Source of the DNA: Xanthomonas sp. AM6
Lineage (GTDB): Bacteria; Pseudomonadota; Gammaproteobacteria; Xanthomonadales; Xanthomonadaceae
Assembly (NCBI RefSeq): GCF_025665335.1
Contig: NZ_CP106869.1
Coordinates: 1,948,501-2,012,500 of the forward strand
DNA length: 64,000 nucleotides
Reading direction: 5' to 3'
Shown: positions 44,236 through 55,025 of the stretch, in pieces
Position numbering within the stretch: position 1 is the stretch's first letter
How the letters are laid out: each line of letters opens with the position of its first letter
Notes under the pieces: generated by a model
Database searches by the model: none
Seen by the model: only the letters and a program-made list of their open reading frames with translations
Told to the model about the DNA's origin: nothing
Translations under genes and position numbers: made by a program

Positions 44236-45650
44236 GTACCCACGGCATGCATCACCGCTCCTCCTCGGCATCGGCACCGCTGAGCCCGGCCGACATCAGC
44301 CTGCTGGACTACTGGAATGCGCTGTACCGGCAGCGCTGGCTGATCGTCGGCATCACCGCCGCGGTCGTGCTGCTGGCGCTGCTGGTCACGCTGCTGATGA
44401 CGCCCAAGTATCGCGCCACCAGCGTGCTGCAGATCGAGCGCGAGGCCTTGAACGTCACCAACGTGGCGAACCTGATGCCGGTGGAATCGCCGCAGGATCG
44501 CGATTTCTACCAGACCCAGTACGAACTGCTCGGCAGCCGTTCGCTGGCCCGCGCGGTGATCCGCGAGGCGCGGCTGACCCAGGAGCCGGCCTTCAAACCG
44601 CTGGTCGACGAGGCGCTGGAGAAGCTGCAGGGCAATGGCGACGGCCGCGCGCCGTCGCCGCAGGCGCGCGCCACCGCCGCCGAGAACGCGCTGGTCGGTC
44701 CGGTGCTGGACGCGCTGCAGATCGAGCCGGTGCGCGATTCGCGGCTGGTGCGGATCAACTTCGATTCGCCCGACCGGGCGCTGGCCGCGCGCGTGGCCAA
44801 CACCTACGCGAAGATGTTCATCGCCTCGACCCAGGAACGGCGCCTGCAGGCGTCCTCGTTCGCCGCCAAGTACCTGTCCGAGCGGCTGGAACAGCTGCGC
44901 GACAAGGTGGAGGAGTCGGAGAAGAACACGGTCGACTACTCCAGCAAGGAGCAGATCGTGTCGCTGGGCGAGGACAAGCCGTCGCTGCCGACGCAGAACA
45001 TGAGCGAACTGAACATGCGCCTGGCCGCCGCCCAGGATGCGCGGATCAAGGCCGAGGCCGCCTGGCGCCAGGCCGGCATCGGCGACGGCATGGGCCTGCC
45101 GCAGGTGGTGAGCAGCCCGCTGATCCAGAGCCTGCGCACCGAGCAGGTGAAGCTGACCGCCGACTACCAGCAGAAACTGGCCACGTTCCAGCCCGGCTAT
45201 CCGGAGATGCAGCGCCTGCAGAACCAGATCGCCGAGATCAAGCGCCAGATCGGCAGCGAGATCGGCAACATCCGCAGTGCGCTGAAGAACGACTACGAGG
45301 CGGCGCGGCAGCAGGAGACCCTGCTGTCCGAGCGCATCTCCAGCCTGAAGAACGAGGAACTGGATCTGCAGACCCGCAGCATCCGCTACAACATGCTGCG
45401 GCGCGAAGCCGACACCAACCGCCAGCTCTACGACGCGCTGCTGCAGCGCTACAAGGAGATCGGCGTGGCCGGCAACGTCGGCACCAACAACGTGTCGATC
45501 GTGGATCGGGCCGACGTGCCGGGCCGGCCGAGTTCGCCGAAGACCTTGCTGAACCTGGCGCTGGCCTTTGTGTTCGGCCTGTTCATGGCGGTCACGATCG
45601 CGTTGATCCGCTATTTCCTGCGCGAAGCCAATGCGGCGGCAGCGGCATGA
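44232..45650 (+). CDS. gumC: Xanthan chain-length/export protein GumC
   Basis: This is a polysaccharide co-polymerase (Wzz family) in the inner membrane that works with GumB and GumE to export xanthan and set its chain length. The 472-aa protein has an N-terminal membrane helix (about 37-58), a long periplasmic coiled-coil region (about 170-400) and a C-terminal helix (about 438-460) preceded by the proline-rich PGRPSSPKT. No tyrosine-kinase domain is fused. It is translationally coupled to gumB. A 307-nt gap to gumD follows. Confidence 0.96.
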   Translation: MSTHGMHHRSSSASAPLSPADISLLDYWNALYRQRWLIVGITAAVVLLALLVTLLMTPKYRATSVLQIEREALNVTNVANLMPVESPQDRDFYQTQYELLGSRSLARAVIREARLTQEPAFKPLVDEALEKLQGNGDGRAPSPQARATAAENALVGPVLDALQIEPVRDSRLVRINFDSPDRALAARVANTYAKMFIASTQERRLQASSFAAKYLSERLEQLRDKVEESEKNTVDYSSKEQIVSLGEDKPSLPTQNMSELNMRLAAAQDARIKAEAAWRQAGIGDGMGLPQVVSSPLIQSLRTEQVKLTADYQQKLATFQPGYPEMQRLQNQIAEIKRQIGSEIGNIRSALKNDYEAARQQETLLSERISSLKNEELDLQTRSIRYNMLRREADTNRQLYDALLQRYKEIGVAGNVGTNNVSIVDRADVPGRPSSPKTLLNLALAFVFGLFMAVTIALIRYFLREANAAAAA

Positions 45651-45750
45651 ACCGCCCGGCGCGGCGCGGCGGCGTGACCGCGGTCGCGGCCGTGGCGCCG
45701 ACGCAAGCACAGGTCATTTTTCGTACGCAAATTCTTCAGCGAGGTGAGAC

Positions 45751-45825
45751 GTGATTCAGCTAACAACGGAGGCGATCCATTATTTTCCTGACCGGTTGTA
45801 CGCAGTCGACATTCTGTTGAAGTAA
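45751..45825 (+). CDS. Possible 24-aa leader peptide between gumC and gumD
   Basis: GTG 45751 is preceded by a good ribosome site (GAGGTGAG, 45741-45748), unusually strong for this operon. It encodes VIQLTTEAIHYFPDRLYAVD plus ILLK and a TAA stop. It lies in the 307-nt gumC-gumD gap, which otherwise shows nothing. It could be a translated leader that couples to gumD expression, or chance. Confidence 0.25.
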   Translation: MIQLTTEAIHYFPDRLYAVDILLK

Positions 45826-45957
45826 CACGGGCTGCCGTGGACCTGGGGTCGGTGAGGAAGGCACCGCAGCGGTCCACTGGCAGATGAGATCGAGGCTCGA
45901 CGACGTCGCATGTTCCCCCGCATGCCACCGACCCGAGTTTGGATGGGAATCCCGACC

Positions 45958-47418
45958 ATGCTTTTGGCAGACCTGAGTAGCGCCACCTATACAACTTCGT
46001 CCCCCCGCCTGCTGTCCAAATATGCAGCCGCGGCGGATATCGTGCTCCGCGTTTCGGACCTGACGGTCATCGTCGCCGCGGCGCTGGTCAGCCATCGCCT
46101 GCTGTTCAACAGCTGGCTGCCGGAAGCGTCCTACCGGGTCGCGATCGGCACCACGCTGCTGTACGCGGTGATCTGTTTCGCGCTGTTCCCGCTGTACCGC
46201 AGCTGGCGCGGACGCGGCCTGTTGCGCGAGATGATGGTGCTGGGCCTGGCCTGCAGCGGCGTGTTCGCGCTGTTCGCCGTGCACGCCTTCGTGGTGCAAT
46301 TCGGGCAGCAGGTCTCGCGGCTGTGGATCGGGCTGTGGTTCACCAGCAGCCTGGCCACGCTGCTGGTCTCGCGCACCGTGGTCCGCGGCGTGCTCAACCA
46401 CCTGCGCTCGGAAGGCGTGGACGTGCAGCGCGTGGTCGTGGTCGGCCTGCGCCACCCGGTGGTCAAGATCCACAACTACCTGAGCCGCAACCCGTGGGTC
46501 GGCATGCAGCTGGTCGGCTATTTCAGCAGCGACTACGACCTGTCGGTGGCCGACCATCCGAAGAAGCTGCAGTGCCTGGGCGCCGGCACGCCCGAATCGC
46601 TGATCGACTACCTCAACAACAACGAGGTGGAGCAGGTGTGGATCTCGCTGCCGCTGGGCGAGCGCGACCACATCAAGCAGCTGCTGCAGCAGATGGACCG
46701 CTACCCGATCCAGGTCAGGCTGATCCCGGACCTGTTCGACTTCGGCATGCTCAACCAGTCCGGCGACCAGATCGGCAACGTGCCGGTGATCAACCTGCGC
46801 CAGGGCGGGGTGGACCGCAACACCTACTTCGTGGTCGCCAAGGCGCTGCAGGACAAGGTGGTGGCGCTGGCGGCGCTGGCGGTGCTGTGGCCGGTGATGC
46901 TGGCGGTGGCGGTGGGGGTGAAGCTGAGCTCGCCGGGCCCGGTGTTCTTCCGCCAGCGCCGGCACGGCCTGGGCGGCCGCGAGTTCTACATGTACAAGTT
47001 CCGCTCGATGCGCGTGCAGCAGGAGCCCAGCGACGTGGTGGTACAGGCCAAGCGCGGCGACAGCCGGGTCACGCCGTTCGGCGCGTTCCTGCGCCGCACC
47101 AGCCTGGACGAGCTGCCGCAGCTGTTCAACGTGCTCGGCGGCAGCATGTCGGTGGTGGGGCCGCGGCCGCATGCGGCGCAGCACAATACCCACTACGAGA
47201 AGCTGATCAACCATTACATGCAGCGGCACTACGTCAAGCCGGGCATCACCGGCTGGGCCCAGGTCAACGGGTTCCGTGGCGAGACGCCGGAGCTGCGGAC
47301 GATGAAGAAGCGCATCCAGTACGACCTGGACTACATCCGGCGCTGGTCGCTGTGGCTGGATACGCGGATCATCGTGCTCACCGCGGTGAAGGTGCTCGGG
47401 CAGAAGACCGCCTACTGA
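45958..47418 (+). CDS. gumD: Undecaprenyl-phosphate glucose phosphotransferase GumD
   Basis: GumD moves glucose-1-phosphate from UDP-glucose to undecaprenyl phosphate, the first step of the xanthan repeat. Start ATG 45958 gives 486 aa beginning [20 protein letters not shown], as in X. campestris; upstream ATGs are not supported. Four N-terminal membrane helices lie within about 25-150, then a Rossmann-like part. The catalytic bacterial sugar transferase domain follows (about 290-486, with [35 protein letters not shown] and SVVGPRPHA). Confidence 0.97.
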   Translation: MLLADLSSATYTTSSPRLLSKYAAAADIVLRVSDLTVIVAAALVSHRLLFNSWLPEASYRVAIGTTLLYAVICFALFPLYRSWRGRGLLREMMVLGLACSGVFALFAVHAFVVQFGQQVSRLWIGLWFTSSLATLLVSRTVVRGVLNHLRSEGVDVQRVVVVGLRHPVVKIHNYLSRNPWVGMQLVGYFSSDYDLSVADHPKKLQCLGAGTPESLIDYLNNNEVEQVWISLPLGERDHIKQLLQQMDRYPIQVRLIPDLFDFGMLNQSGDQIGNVPVINLRQGGVDRNTYFVVAKALQDKVVALAALAVLWPVMLAVAVGVKLSSPGPVFFRQRRHGLGGREFYMYKFRSMRVQQEPSDVVVQAKRGDSRVTPFGAFLRRTSLDELPQLFNVLGGSMSVVGPRPHAAQHNTHYEKLINHYMQRHYVKPGITGWAQVNGFRGETPELRTMKKRIQYDLDYIRRWSLWLDTRIIVLTAVKVLGQKTAY

Positions 47419-47623
47419 TGCGCCCGATGGACCGTGAACCCGCCGACCGTCCCCGCTGCCGGCGCCGCCCCGTCGTCGCCGTCGGCAGCGGGGACGGCGG
47501 CGTCCGCGGCGCCGTGATCGCGCCAGCCGGCCGTGGCTTGCGTGCCCGGCGTGCCGTGGCTGCGCTGCGCCAGGCGCCGGTGTGGCGCGTCGCGTTCTTG
47601 CGCGCCGCGTCGCGAGGCCTTGC

Positions 47624-48898
47624 GTGCTGACCGCGCCGGTGATGACGCTGCGCGAGCAGCGCCGCAACCTGCTGATCGAACTGGTGCTGCTGTTCGCCGT
47701 CGGCTACAACTTCCTGCTCGCGGTGGTGAACGCCAAGGTGTTCCGGGTCAGCCCGGCCATGACCTATGCCGCCGAGCTGGCGATCTACGGCGCCTGCTTC
47801 CTGATCGGCCTGTGGTCGCTGGACCGCAAGCGCACCGCCCTGGTGTTCACCGGGATCGCGGCGGTGGTGCTGCTGATGCTGTTGCGGCTGTTCCTGACCT
47901 GGTCGATCGATCCGAAGTTTTTCCGCGACGCGCTGATCCCGTTCGCGTTCCTGGTGCTGGGCGCGGCCTACACAGGGTCGCTGCCCAAGCTGTTCCTGCG
48001 CATGGCGCTGATCGTGTCGCTGGTGGCGCTGTTCGAGCTGGCGCTGCCCACGCTGTACGGCGACGTGGTCAACCCCAAGAGCTACTTCGTCAACGCGCGC
48101 GGCGCCAGCGCGTCCAGCTTCTGGAACCAGGACAGCAACCTGTTCGTCAGCGCGACCCGGCCGGGCGCGCGCAACTTCCTGCCGTCCTCCAACCTGCCGC
48201 GCGCCTCCTCGGTGTTCATCGAGCCGGTGACGATGGGCAACTTCATCATCTTCTTCACCGCGATCCTGCTGACCTTCTGGCGCTGGATGCGGCCGCTGGC
48301 CATCGTCGCGTCGGTGGCGATGATCGGCTTCCTGATCGTGGCCTCGGACGGGCGCCTGGCCGCCGGCACCTGCGTGATGATGGTGCTGCTGACCCCGCTG
48401 CTGCTGCGCATGGACCAGCGCCTGGGCTTTCTGCTCTTCTTCGGCGTGCTGCTGGGCGCGTGGCTGATGGTGTGGGCGTCCGGCATCCAGAGCTACGAGG
48501 ACACCACCCTGGGACGGGTGTTCTTCACCGTCTATTCGATCCGCAACATGACCGCCGAATCGTGGCTGGGCCTGAATTTCGACGCGCCGTACAAGTATTT
48601 CGACAGCGGCATCGCCTACTTCATCTCCTCGCAGTCAGTGGTGATGGTGCTGGCGTTCCTGCTCGCCTATTCGTTCGCGATGCTGATGCGCACGATCGAG
48701 GGCCAGCTGTTCAAGAACCTGCTGATCTTCGCCTTCGCGCTGAGCCTGCTGGTGTCCAACGGCTATTTCTCGATCAAGACCGCGGCGCTGTGGTGGTTCG
48801 TCTGCGGTTGCCTGTGGCAGATGGTGCCGCGCCGGTCCGCGCCGGACGCGCTGCCGCCGGCTCCCGACGCGCAACGGCTTCCGGCGGTGGCGACATGA
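47624..48898 (+). CDS. gumE: Xanthan polymerase GumE (Wzy-like)
   Basis: GumE is the inner-membrane protein that polymerises the pentasaccharide repeats. The start is taken as GTG 47624, preceded by GCGAGG 6 nt upstream, giving 424 aa; ATG 47642 is the alternative and gives 418 aa. About 10-12 hydrophobic helices are visible, with the large periplasmic loop (NPKSYFVNARGASASSFW...) expected of Wzy-like enzymes. The stop overlaps gumF (ATGA). The 205-nt gap from gumD is GC-rich with no feature seen. Confidence 0.93.
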   Translation: MLTAPVMTLREQRRNLLIELVLLFAVGYNFLLAVVNAKVFRVSPAMTYAAELAIYGACFLIGLWSLDRKRTALVFTGIAAVVLLMLLRLFLTWSIDPKFFRDALIPFAFLVLGAAYTGSLPKLFLRMALIVSLVALFELALPTLYGDVVNPKSYFVNARGASASSFWNQDSNLFVSATRPGARNFLPSSNLPRASSVFIEPVTMGNFIIFFTAILLTFWRWMRPLAIVASVAMIGFLIVASDGRLAAGTCVMMVLLTPLLLRMDQRLGFLLFFGVLLGAWLMVWASGIQSYEDTTLGRVFFTVYSIRNMTAESWLGLNFDAPYKYFDSGIAYFISSQSVVMVLAFLLAYSFAMLMRTIEGQLFKNLLIFAFALSLLVSNGYFSIKTAALWWFVCGCLWQMVPRRSAPDALPPAPDAQRLPAVAT

Positions 48899-50001
48899 GC
48901 GCATCGACGCAGCCGCTGCAGACGGTGCTGGCCGAGGCGCCGACCCGGACCGGCGTGCACGGCACGCGCGGCGCGCGCGATGCGCGCATCGACGCGGCCA
49001 AGGCGCTGGCGATCCTGTTGGTGGTGTTCGGCCACGCCAAGGGCATCCCGCACGCCTATGTGATCCTGGCCTACAGCTTCCACGTGCCGATGTTCTTCGT
49101 GCTGTCCGGCTGGGTCGGCGAAGCGTTCGGCAAGCGGCCGCTGGGCGTGGCGACCTGGACCAAGCTGGCGCGCAGCCTGCTGCTGCCTTACCTGGCGTTC
49201 TTCGTGGTCGCGTACGCCTACTGGATGCTGACCCGCAACATCGGTTCCAAGGCGCAGCTGTGGGGCGACCGGCCGTGGTGGGAACCGCTGCTGGGCCTGG
49301 TCAGCGGCATCGGGCCCAAGCTCTACGTGATGCCGGCGCTGTGGTTCCTGCCGGCGCTGTTCGTGACCACGCTGGCTTATCTGTACCTGCGCCGGCGCCT
49401 GTCGCTGGATCTGCTGGCGCTGCTGTCGCTGCTGCTGGCCTGGGGCTGGGCGGTCTGGTTTCCGACCCAGGACTATCGGCTGCCGTTCGCGTTGGACGTG
49501 CTGCCGGTGGCGTTGTGCTTCTTCGCGGTCGGCGCGGCCGCGGCCAAGCGCAGCGCGCGCCTGCCGAGCAGCCGCACGGGCAATGCGCTGGCGGCCTTGC
49601 TGCTCGGCGCGGCCTGGTTCGCGATCGCCTGGAACAACGGCCGGGTGGACGTGAACATGATGAAGTTCGGCCATTCGCCGCTTGCGTTCCTGGCGGCGAG
49701 CCTGCTCGGCAGCGCGATGGCGCTGTGCGCGGCGCGGCTGGTGCAGGAGTGGGCGTGGGTGCAGTGGATCGGGCGCAACACCTTGCTGATCCTGTGCACG
49801 CATACGCTGCTGTTCTCGCTGATGGCCGGCGTCGCCAGCCGCACCGGCCTGGTCCGCGGCGATGCCTGGGGACCGGCCTGGGCGGTGTCGGTGGGCGTGA
49901 TCGCGGTGATCGCCAGCGTGCCGATCCGCGCGGTGATCGTGCGCGTGGCGCCGTGGATGATCGGGCTGCGCCGCGAACCGGCCGCACAGGAGGCGTCCTG
50001 A
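48895..50001 (+). CDS. gumF: Xanthan acetyltransferase GumF
   Basis: This multi-spanning acyltransferase_3 protein acetylates the internal mannose of xanthan (role of GumF in X. campestris). The 368-aa protein has about ten helices and the family motifs RIDAAKALAILLVVFGHA and YSFHVPMFFVLSGW. X. campestris carries two adjacent paralogues, gumF and gumG. Here only one is present, directly followed by gumH. The gene is called gumF by its position after gumE. It could instead be the gumG-type enzyme, which acts on the outer mannose. Confidence 0.88.
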   Translation: MSASTQPLQTVLAEAPTRTGVHGTRGARDARIDAAKALAILLVVFGHAKGIPHAYVILAYSFHVPMFFVLSGWVGEAFGKRPLGVATWTKLARSLLLPYLAFFVVAYAYWMLTRNIGSKAQLWGDRPWWEPLLGLVSGIGPKLYVMPALWFLPALFVTTLAYLYLRRRLSLDLLALLSLLLAWGWAVWFPTQDYRLPFALDVLPVALCFFAVGAAAAKRSARLPSSRTGNALAALLLGAAWFAIAWNNGRVDVNMMKFGHSPLAFLAASLLGSAMALCAARLVQEWAWVQWIGRNTLLILCTHTLLFSLMAGVASRTGLVRGDAWGPAWAVSVGVIAVIASVPIRAVIVRVAPWMIGLRREPAAQEAS

Positions 50002-50047
50002 TGGCGCCATCGCAACGACGCTGTGCGCTGTCGCACGGGAGCGCTCA

Positions 50048-51181
50048 ATGAAAGTGGTACATGTGGTGCGCCAGTTCCATCCGTCCGTGGGCGGCATGGA
50101 GGAGGTGGTGCTGAACATCGCGCGGCGGCACCTGCAGCAGGGCCGCGATCAGGTCGAGGTGGTCACCCTGGACCGGGTCTTCACCCGGCCGCAGGAGCGG
50201 CTGGCGCAACGCGACGTGCACCAGGGCGTGCCGATCGTGCGCGTGCCGTTTCGCGGCTCCTCGCGCTATCCGCTGGCGCCGCAGGTGCTGGCCGCGCTGC
50301 GCGGCGCCGACCTGGTGCACGTGCACGGCATCGATTTCTTCTACGACTTCCTGGCCCTGACCCGCGCGCTGCACGGCACGCCGATGATCGTGTCCACCCA
50401 CGGCGGCTTCTTCCACACCACCTACGCCTCGCGGCTGAAGATGCTGTGGTTCAAGACCCTGACCCGGGCCTCCGCCCTGGCCTACGCGCGGGTCGTGGCG
50501 ACCAGCGAGAACGACGGCCAGGTGTTCTCCGCGGTGGTCGCGCCGCAGCGCCTGAGGGTGATCGAGAACGGCGTGGACGTGAGCAAGTTCGCCGGGCAGG
50601 GCAGCGCCTTGCCCGGACGCACGCTGATCTATTTCGGGCGCTGGTCGGTCAACAAGGGCCTGCTGGAGACGCTGGACCTGCTGCGCGCGCTGGCCGCGCA
50701 GGATCCGGCGTGGCGGCTGATCGTGGCCGGGCGCGAATACGACTTCAGCCAGGCCGACCTGCAGCAGGCGATCGCCGAACGCGGGCTGCAGGAGCGCGTG
50801 CAGCTGCACGTAGCGCCCTCGCAGGAGGAACTGGCGCAGCTGCTGGGCAGCGCGCAGTATTTCGTGTGCCTGTCGCGGCACGAGGGCTTCGGCCTGGCCG
50901 CGGTCGAGGCGATGAGCGCCGGGCTGCTGCCGGTGTTGAGCGACATCCCGCCGTTCGCGCGGCTGGTGCGCGAATCGGCGCAGGGCGTGCTGGTGGATCC
51001 GACCGATGCGCAGCGCGCCGCCGGCGCGGTGCAGGCCTATGCGGCCGCCACCGACGCCGCGTTCGCCGCGCAACGGCAGGCGGCCATGGCCTACGCGCAG
51101 CGCTACGATTGGGAGCAGGTGGTCGGCGCCTACCTGGACGAGTACCGCGCCGCGCTCGGCGTGGCGGAGGGCGGGCGATGA
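50048..51181 (+). CDS. gumH: GDP-mannose:cellobiosyl-PP-lipid alpha-mannosyltransferase GumH
   Basis: GumH adds the first (alpha-1,3) mannose of the xanthan side chain. The 377-aa GT4 enzyme has the N-terminal VVRQFHPSVGGMEEVVLNIA glycine loop and the C-terminal EGFGLAAVE signature (Glu279 and Glu287). The start is ATG 50048. The stop overlaps gumI. The gap of 46 nt from gumF contains no trace of gumG. Confidence 0.96.
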   Translation: MKVVHVVRQFHPSVGGMEEVVLNIARRHLQQGRDQVEVVTLDRVFTRPQERLAQRDVHQGVPIVRVPFRGSSRYPLAPQVLAALRGADLVHVHGIDFFYDFLALTRALHGTPMIVSTHGGFFHTTYASRLKMLWFKTLTRASALAYARVVATSENDGQVFSAVVAPQRLRVIENGVDVSKFAGQGSALPGRTLIYFGRWSVNKGLLETLDLLRALAAQDPAWRLIVAGREYDFSQADLQQAIAERGLQERVQLHVAPSQEELAQLLGSAQYFVCLSRHEGFGLAAVEAMSAGLLPVLSDIPPFARLVRESAQGVLVDPTDAQRAAGAVQAYAAATDAAFAAQRQAAMAYAQRYDWEQVVGAYLDEYRAALGVAEGGR

Positions 51182-52227
51182 GCGTGGAACCGCGCTGCAG
51201 CGGCGATGCGCGCGTGCCCGGCCCGCCGATCACCGTGCTGCTGTCGACCGAACGGCCGGCCGCCACCACCAACCCGTATCTGACCCAGCTCTACGCCGCA
51301 TTGCCGCAGCAGGTGCAGTTGCGCTTCTTCTCGATGCGCGCGGCGCTGCTGTCGCGCTACGACGTGCTGCACGTGCACTGGCCCGAATACATGATGCGGC
51401 ACCGCACCGGCCTGGGCACGCTGGCCAAGCAGGCGTGCATGGCGCTGCTGCTGCTGCGGCTGTGGCTCACCGGCGTGCCGCTGGTGCGCACGCTGCACAA
51501 CGTGGCCCCGCACGAGGACAAGGGCTGGCGCGAGCGCCAGCTGCTGCGCTGGACCGATCGCCTGACCGCGCGCTGGATCCGCATCAACGCGACCACGCCC
51601 GAACGCGCGCCGGCCACCGACACCATCCTGCACGGCCATTACCGCGACTGGTACGCGGCGATGCCGCAACCGCCGCGGGTGCGCGGCCGGCTGCTGCATT
51701 TCGGCCTGCTGCGCCCGTACAAGGGCGTGGAAACGCTGGTGGCGACGCTGCAGGCCTTGCCCGATCCGGCGCTGAGCCTGCGCATCGCCGGCAACCCGAT
51801 CAATCCGCAGATCCGCGCCGTGGTCGAGCAGGCCTGCGCCGCCGATCCGCGGATCAGCGCGCGCCTGCAGTACGTGGAGGACGAGGTGCTGGCGCGCGAG
51901 GTCGGCGAGGCCGAACTGGTGGTGCTGCCGTACCGGCAGATGCACAACTCCGGCACGCTGCTGCTGGCCCTGTCGCTGGCGCGGCCGGTGCTGGCGCCGT
52001 GGAACGAGGCCAATGCGGCGATCGCCGCCGAGGTCGGGCCGCAGTGGGTGCTGCTGTACCAGGGCGAGCTGGATGCGGCGCAGCTGGCGAACGCGCTGGC
52101 GCAGGCGCAGCGGCTGCCGGCCGACGCGATGCCGGACCTGTCGCGGCGCGACTGGAGCGCGATCGGGGTGCAGCATTACCGCAGCTATCTGGACGCGCTC
52201 GGCCAGCGCGCCGAGGCGCTGGCATGA
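51178..52227 (+). CDS. gumI: Terminal beta-mannosyltransferase GumI
   Basis: GumI adds the last mannose (beta-1,4) to glucuronic acid in the side chain. It encodes 349 aa with GumH/GumJ overlaps at both ends (ATGA). Features include an N-terminal Rossmann half (VLLSTERPAATTNPYLTQLY), a central LLHFGLLRPYKGVETLVATL and PYRQMHNSGTLLLALSLARP. It is monotopic and membrane-associated in X. campestris. Confidence 0.95.
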   Translation: MSVEPRCSGDARVPGPPITVLLSTERPAATTNPYLTQLYAALPQQVQLRFFSMRAALLSRYDVLHVHWPEYMMRHRTGLGTLAKQACMALLLLRLWLTGVPLVRTLHNVAPHEDKGWRERQLLRWTDRLTARWIRINATTPERAPATDTILHGHYRDWYAAMPQPPRVRGRLLHFGLLRPYKGVETLVATLQALPDPALSLRIAGNPINPQIRAVVEQACAADPRISARLQYVEDEVLAREVGEAELVVLPYRQMHNSGTLLLALSLARPVLAPWNEANAAIAAEVGPQWVLLYQGELDAAQLANALAQAQRLPADAMPDLSRRDWSAIGVQHYRSYLDALGQRAEALA

Positions 52228-53729
52228 GCGCGGCCGGAGCGCCGCCGCCCGCAGCGCCGCCGGAACGCAGCCTGGGCTCGCGCGCGGCCGGCGGCGCGGC
52301 GGTGACGATGGCCGGGCAGCTGGCCAAGATGGTGGTGCAGTTCGGCGGCATCGTGCTGCTGGCGCGGCTGCTGACGCCCTACGACTACGGCCTGATGGCG
52401 ATGGTCACCGCGATCGTCGGCATGGCCGAGATCCTGCGCGACTTCGGCCTGTCCTCGGCCGCGATCCAGGCCAAGCACGTCAGCCGCGAGCAGCGCGACA
52501 ACCTGTTCTGGATCAACAGCGGCATCGGCCTGGTGCTGGCGGTGGTGGTGTTCCTGGCCTCGTCGTGGATCGCGCACTTCTACCGCGAGCCGGCGCTGCT
52601 GGGCATCTCGCAGGCGCTGGCGGTGACCTTCCTGCTCAACGGCATGACCACCCAGTACCGCGCGCATCTCAGCCGCGGGCTGCGGTTCGGCCAGGTGTCG
52701 CTGAGCGACGTCGGCGCGCAGGTGCTGGGCCTGATCGCCGGCGTGATCGTGGCGCTGGCCGGCTACGGCTACTGGGCGCTGGTCTGGCAGCAGGTGGTGC
52801 AGGCGCTGGTCAACCTGGCGATCGCCGGCGCCTGCGCGCGCTGGCTGCCGCGCGGCTACCGTCGCGACGCGCCGATGCGCGCGTTCCTGAGCTTCGGCTG
52901 GAACCTGATGGCCGCGCAGCTGCTCGGCTACGCCAGCCGCAACGTCGGCCAGGTGATCATCGGCCACCGCATCGGCGCCGAGGCGCTGGGCCTGTACAAC
53001 CGCGCGTTCCAGCTGCTGATGATGCCGCTGAACCAGATCAACGCGCCGGCCACCTCGGTGGCCTTGCCGGTGCTGTCGCAGCTGCAGGACGATCCGCCGC
53101 GCTTCGGCAGCTTCCTGCTGCGCGGGCAGACGGTGATGGTGCACCTGATCGTGGCGCTGTTCTCCTTCGCCTGCGCGCTGGCGCTGCCGCTGATCGTGCT
53201 GGTGCTGGGCGAACAGTGGCGGCCGGCGGTGCCGCTGTTCCAGGTGCTGACCCTGGGCGGCATCTTCCAGACCGCGTCCTACGCCACCTACTGGGTGTTC
53301 CTGGCGCAGGGCCTGATGCGCCAGCAGCTGGTGTATTCGGTGGTCGGGCGGGTGCTGCTGATCGCCTGCATCTTCGCCGGCTCGATCTGGGGGGTGATGG
53401 GCGTGACCGTCGGCTATACGCTGGGCCTGCTGGCGATGTGGCCGCTGTCGGTGATCTGGATCGCGAAGGTGGCGCCGCAGGTGCCGGCGCTGGCGCTGTT
53501 CAACAACGGCCTGCGCGCGATCCTGGGCTACGGCGCGGCCGGCGTGGCGGCGTACTTCGCCGCGCAGCAGTGGGGCGGCGGCTCGCTGTGGCGGCAGCTG
53601 GCGGTGGGCAGCGCGGCGATGGCGCTGGGCTGCGTGCTGGTGTTCGCGCTGTGGCCGGCGTTCCGTCGCGACGTGATGGCGATCCTCAACATGCGCACGC
53701 TGCTGCGCGACGCCAGGGCCAAGCGATGA
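52224..53729 (+). CDS. gumJ: Xanthan lipid-linked repeat flippase GumJ (Wzx-like)
   Basis: GumJ is thought to flip the lipid-linked pentasaccharide across the inner membrane. The 501-aa protein has 12-14 predicted helices and the MATE/polysaccharide-synthase start [20 protein letters not shown], with [20 protein letters not shown]. It is coupled to gumI by a 4-nt overlap. 52 nt separate it from gumK. Confidence 0.95.
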   Translation: MSAAGAPPPAAPPERSLGSRAAGGAAVTMAGQLAKMVVQFGGIVLLARLLTPYDYGLMAMVTAIVGMAEILRDFGLSSAAIQAKHVSREQRDNLFWINSGIGLVLAVVVFLASSWIAHFYREPALLGISQALAVTFLLNGMTTQYRAHLSRGLRFGQVSLSDVGAQVLGLIAGVIVALAGYGYWALVWQQVVQALVNLAIAGACARWLPRGYRRDAPMRAFLSFGWNLMAAQLLGYASRNVGQVIIGHRIGAEALGLYNRAFQLLMMPLNQINAPATSVALPVLSQLQDDPPRFGSFLLRGQTVMVHLIVALFSFACALALPLIVLVLGEQWRPAVPLFQVLTLGGIFQTASYATYWVFLAQGLMRQQLVYSVVGRVLLIACIFAGSIWGVMGVTVGYTLGLLAMWPLSVIWIAKVAPQVPALALFNNGLRAILGYGAAGVAAYFAAQQWGGGSLWRQLAVGSAAMALGCVLVFALWPAFRRDVMAILNMRTLLRDARAKR

Positions 53730-53781
53730 CCCGCGACCCGGCGAATTTTCCCGAATCCCCCTACCGCAAAGGAGCGATGGC

Positions 53782-54969
53782 ATGAGCGATTCTTCCGCGT
53801 CGGCGACGCTCGCCGCGGCACCGGCCGCGGCCATTGCCGGCCGTCCCCCGTGCTACCTGGTGCTGTCGGCGCACGACTACCGCACGCCGCGCCGCGCCAA
53901 CATCCATTTCATCGCCGACGAACTGGCCAAGCGCGGGACCACGCGCTTCTTCTCGCTGCGCTACAGCCTGCTGTCGCGGCTCAAGGGCGACCTGCGGCTG
54001 CCGCTGGACGCCACCGCCAACACGGTGGTCAGGCACAACGGCGTGGACTGCTACCTGTGGCGCGCGCCTCTGCACCCGTTCAACACCCGGCGGCGCTGGC
54101 TGCGGCCGCTGGAAGACCTGATGTTCAAGCTGTACGCGGCCAAGCCGCCGGCCACGCTGTTGCGCTGGATGCAGGAAGCGGACGTGATCGTGTTCGAAAG
54201 CGGCATCGCGGTGGCCTTCATCGAACTGGCGGCGCGGATCAACCCGACCGCGCGCAAGGTCTATCGCGCCTCCGACGGGCTGAGCACGATCAACGTCGCC
54301 GATTACATCGAGCGCGAATTCGACCGGGTGGCGCCGAGCCTGGACGTGATCGCGCTGGTGTCGCCGGCGATGGCCGACGAGATCTCCAGCCGCCACAACG
54401 TGTTCCATGTCGGCCACGGCGTGGACCACAACCTGGACACGCTCGGCGATCCGTCGCCGTACGCCGAGGGCATCCATGCAGTGGCGGTCGGTTCGATGCT
54501 GTTCGATCCGGACTTCTTCGTCGCCGCCAGCCGCGCCTTCCCGCAGGTCACCTTCCACGTGATCGGCTCGGGCATGGGCCGCGCGCCGGGCTATGGCGAC
54601 AACGTGATCGTGTACGGCGAGATGAAGCACGCCGAGACCATCCGCTACATCAAGCACGCGCGCTTCGGCATCGCGCCCTACGCCTCGGAACAGGTGCCGG
54701 TGTACCTGGCCGACAGTTCGATGAAACTGCTGCAGTACGATTTCTTCGGCCTGCCAGCGGTGTGCCCGAACGCGGTGGTCGGCAGCTACCGCTCGCGCTT
54801 CGGCTACACGCCGGGCGACGAGGCCTCGATCGTCGCGGCGATCGAGCAGGCACTGCAGGCGCCGCACGTGCGCCATCGCCAGTGCCTGAGCTGGTCGGAG
54901 ACCACCGACCGCGTGCTGGACCCGACGGCCTATCCGGAAACGCGCCTGTTCGCCGACAGCGCGACCTGA
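53782..54969 (+). CDS. gumK: Glucuronosyltransferase GumK
   Basis: GumK adds glucuronic acid (beta-1,2) to the inner mannose. The 395-aa GT70 enzyme has a GT-B fold with the N-terminal [20 protein letters not shown] and the C-terminal [27 protein letters not shown]-type ribosome site before ATG 53782. About 20 residues before the conserved core look variable. gumL follows after 56 nt. Confidence 0.96.
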   Translation: MSDSSASATLAAAPAAAIAGRPPCYLVLSAHDYRTPRRANIHFIADELAKRGTTRFFSLRYSLLSRLKGDLRLPLDATANTVVRHNGVDCYLWRAPLHPFNTRRRWLRPLEDLMFKLYAAKPPATLLRWMQEADVIVFESGIAVAFIELAARINPTARKVYRASDGLSTINVADYIEREFDRVAPSLDVIALVSPAMADEISSRHNVFHVGHGVDHNLDTLGDPSPYAEGIHAVAVGSMLFDPDFFVAASRAFPQVTFHVIGSGMGRAPGYGDNVIVYGEMKHAETIRYIKHARFGIAPYASEQVPVYLADSSMKLLQYDFFGLPAVCPNAVVGSYRSRFGYTPGDEASIVAAIEQALQAPHVRHRQCLSWSETTDRVLDPTAYPETRLFADSAT

Positions 54970-55025
54970 GACCGCACCCCATCGCCAACGAACGACCTAC
55001 GCGCACTCGATAAGGAGCCTTTCGC

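Noticed and set aside
44226-45710. A long minus-strand frame opposite gumC
   Set aside because: It is an exact antisense shadow of gumC with His/Gln/Arg bias.
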